From JAZDMK01 sp043800975 (GTDB lineage: Bacteria; Bacteroidota; Bacteroidia; Bacteroidales; JAHJDW01): 7,317 nt of DNA. The notes beneath the pieces were generated by a model. It was not told where the DNA came from. It searched no databases and worked only from the letters and a program-made list of their open reading frames with translations. Positions 6,545 to 7,317 of this stretch are shown here, piece after piece. How positions within the stretch are numbered: the stretch's first letter is position 1; each line of letters opens with the position of its first letter. Location: contig JAZDMK010000273.1 of the NCBI GenBank assembly GCA_043800975.1, positions 1 to 7,317 of the forward strand. Direction: 5' to 3'. The position numbers and the translations under genes are program-made.

Positions 6545-7317
6545 TTATTCAACAATCAATAGATTACATCCCCGCAAATCGCTTTGGTCAAAACGCCCAT
6601 TTATTGTGAAACTACCGTCTTCAAACAACATTCCCAGATCCTGCGTTTCAATAAAGGCACAGGAATCCGTATTGGCGAGGTCAATCACGTTGATTCCCCC
6701 GTTGCGGTTGAATCCGGCTGAAGAAAAGGGATCGTTGACATCGCGTATGAAGACACGCATCCAGGGCGGACAATAAAAACGTCCTCCCGATTTTGCATAA
6801 GCCTGTGAAAGCAATTCTGTCATTCCGTATTCCGAATGAATCTGGCTGACCTGAAACTTTTCACAAAGGGTTGTGTGCAATTCCTCCCGTGTCATTTCTT
6901 TGCGCCGACCTTTCATGCCGCCGGTTTCCATGATAATGCCGTGATGTACGGGAGTGGAATATTGTTCCGCAAAATCAAGCAGGGCATAGCTTACACCCAG
7001 GAGAAAATATTTTTTACCTGCTTCTTCCAGCGAATTTATTTTGTTGCTGAGATCAGCGAAATTATTCAGATAAAAGTCTGAATCTTCATTTCCCGAGGCT
7101 TTCATTAATCCGCGCACCATATGAATCAGTGAAGATTCCTTGTTTTCGAGATAGGAGGGAAGGAGCGCCAGAAAGCAATATTGACGGGGATCACCATAAA
7201 AATGCTGAAAGCCGTTTATGAAGGATTCTTCGTATGCATTTAAATCGGATACATAATGCTGCGAGCGTTGCTGCCCGGTCGTTCCGCTGCTGGAGAAATA
7301 AAATTCAGGGCATTGAT
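6545..7317 (-). CDS. LuxE/acyl-protein synthetase-like adenylate-forming protein (5' end cut by window)
   Basis: The frame stays open to the window edge, so the Met codon at 7120 is internal and the start lies outside; 256 residues are visible, numbered from the edge. SSSGTTGQQRS (8-18) is the phosphate-binding A3 motif of adenylate-forming (ANL) enzymes. SEYGMTE (161-167) is the A5 motif, TQDLG (224-228) corresponds to the A7 Asp region and GRFDQSDLRG (240-249) to the A8 hinge. GGMKGRRKEMTREELH (132-147) is typical of the LuxE-like family. The family is expected to activate an acyl group as acyl-AMP and pass it to a protein thiol or other acceptor; substrate and acceptor here are unknown. 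The protein ends seven residues after the A8 motif, so it lacks the C-terminal lid with the A10 lysine of full ANL enzymes. It is 56 bp ahead of yebC. An alternative label would be PaaK-like protein. Confidence 0.85.
   Translation of the reverse strand, partial: QCPEFYFSSSGTTGQQRSQHYVSDLNAYEESFINGFQHFYGDPRQYCFLALLPSYLENKESSLIHMVRGLMKASGNEDSDFYLNNFADLSNKINSLEEAGKKYFLLGVSYALLDFAEQYSTPVHHGIIMETGGMKGRRKEMTREELHTTLCEKFQVSQIHSEYGMTELLSQAYAKSGGRFYCPPWMRVFIRDVNDPFSSAGFNRNGGINVIDLANTDSCAFIETQDLGMLFEDGSFTINGRFDQSDLRGCNLLIVE

Noticed and set aside
7118..7120. ATG at 7120 as the start of the adenylating protein
   Set aside because: The frame continues upstream to the window edge and contains the essential SSGTTG motif, so this Met is internal.

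Overview
The window reads as a chromosomal housekeeping segment of a Bacteroidota bacterium. The grounds are its moderately AT-rich DNA, A/T-rich start regions without Shine-Dalgarno sequences, and protein types (TatC with a cysteine-bearing first external loop, a short LuxE-like adenylating protein, a fused two-ATPase peptide transporter subunit) that resemble members of that phylum. The assignment is inferred from the sequence; no search was run.

Layout. One gene on the plus strand (39-1754) encodes a double ATP-binding subunit of an oligopeptide/dipeptide ABC importer. It converges, with only 6 bp between stop codons, on a run of six minus-strand genes. In transcription order, from the right edge leftwards, these are: a LuxE/acyl-protein-synthetase-like adenylating protein (cut by the window edge, 6545-7317); YebC (5745-6488); a clear intrinsic terminator (5693-5725); TatC (4849-5682); a six-helix membrane PAS protein built like a hybrid-type sensor kinase (3161-4843); a 129-bp gap holding a hairpin and an 8-bp tandem repeat; uridine kinase (2420-3031); and leucyl/phenylalanyl-tRNA-protein transferase Aat (1761-2417).

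How the genes relate. udk and aat are 2 bp apart and tatC and the PAS-kinase gene 5 bp apart, so each pair is probably co-transcribed. The products otherwise belong to separate tasks: peptide uptake, N-degron tagging, pyrimidine salvage, folded-protein export, signalling, and translation support.

The most unusual item is the PAS/kinase protein. Its reading frame is intact and its fold landmarks are recognisable, but the phospho-accepting histidine of the H-box is asparagine and the N, G1 and G2 boxes of the ATPase domain are all altered. It looks like a histidine pseudokinase encoded directly behind tatC. Secondary items are the 8-bp tandem repeat ahead of udk, the terminator squeezed 10 nt ahead of the tatC start codon, and family-position substitutions in Udk and TatC.
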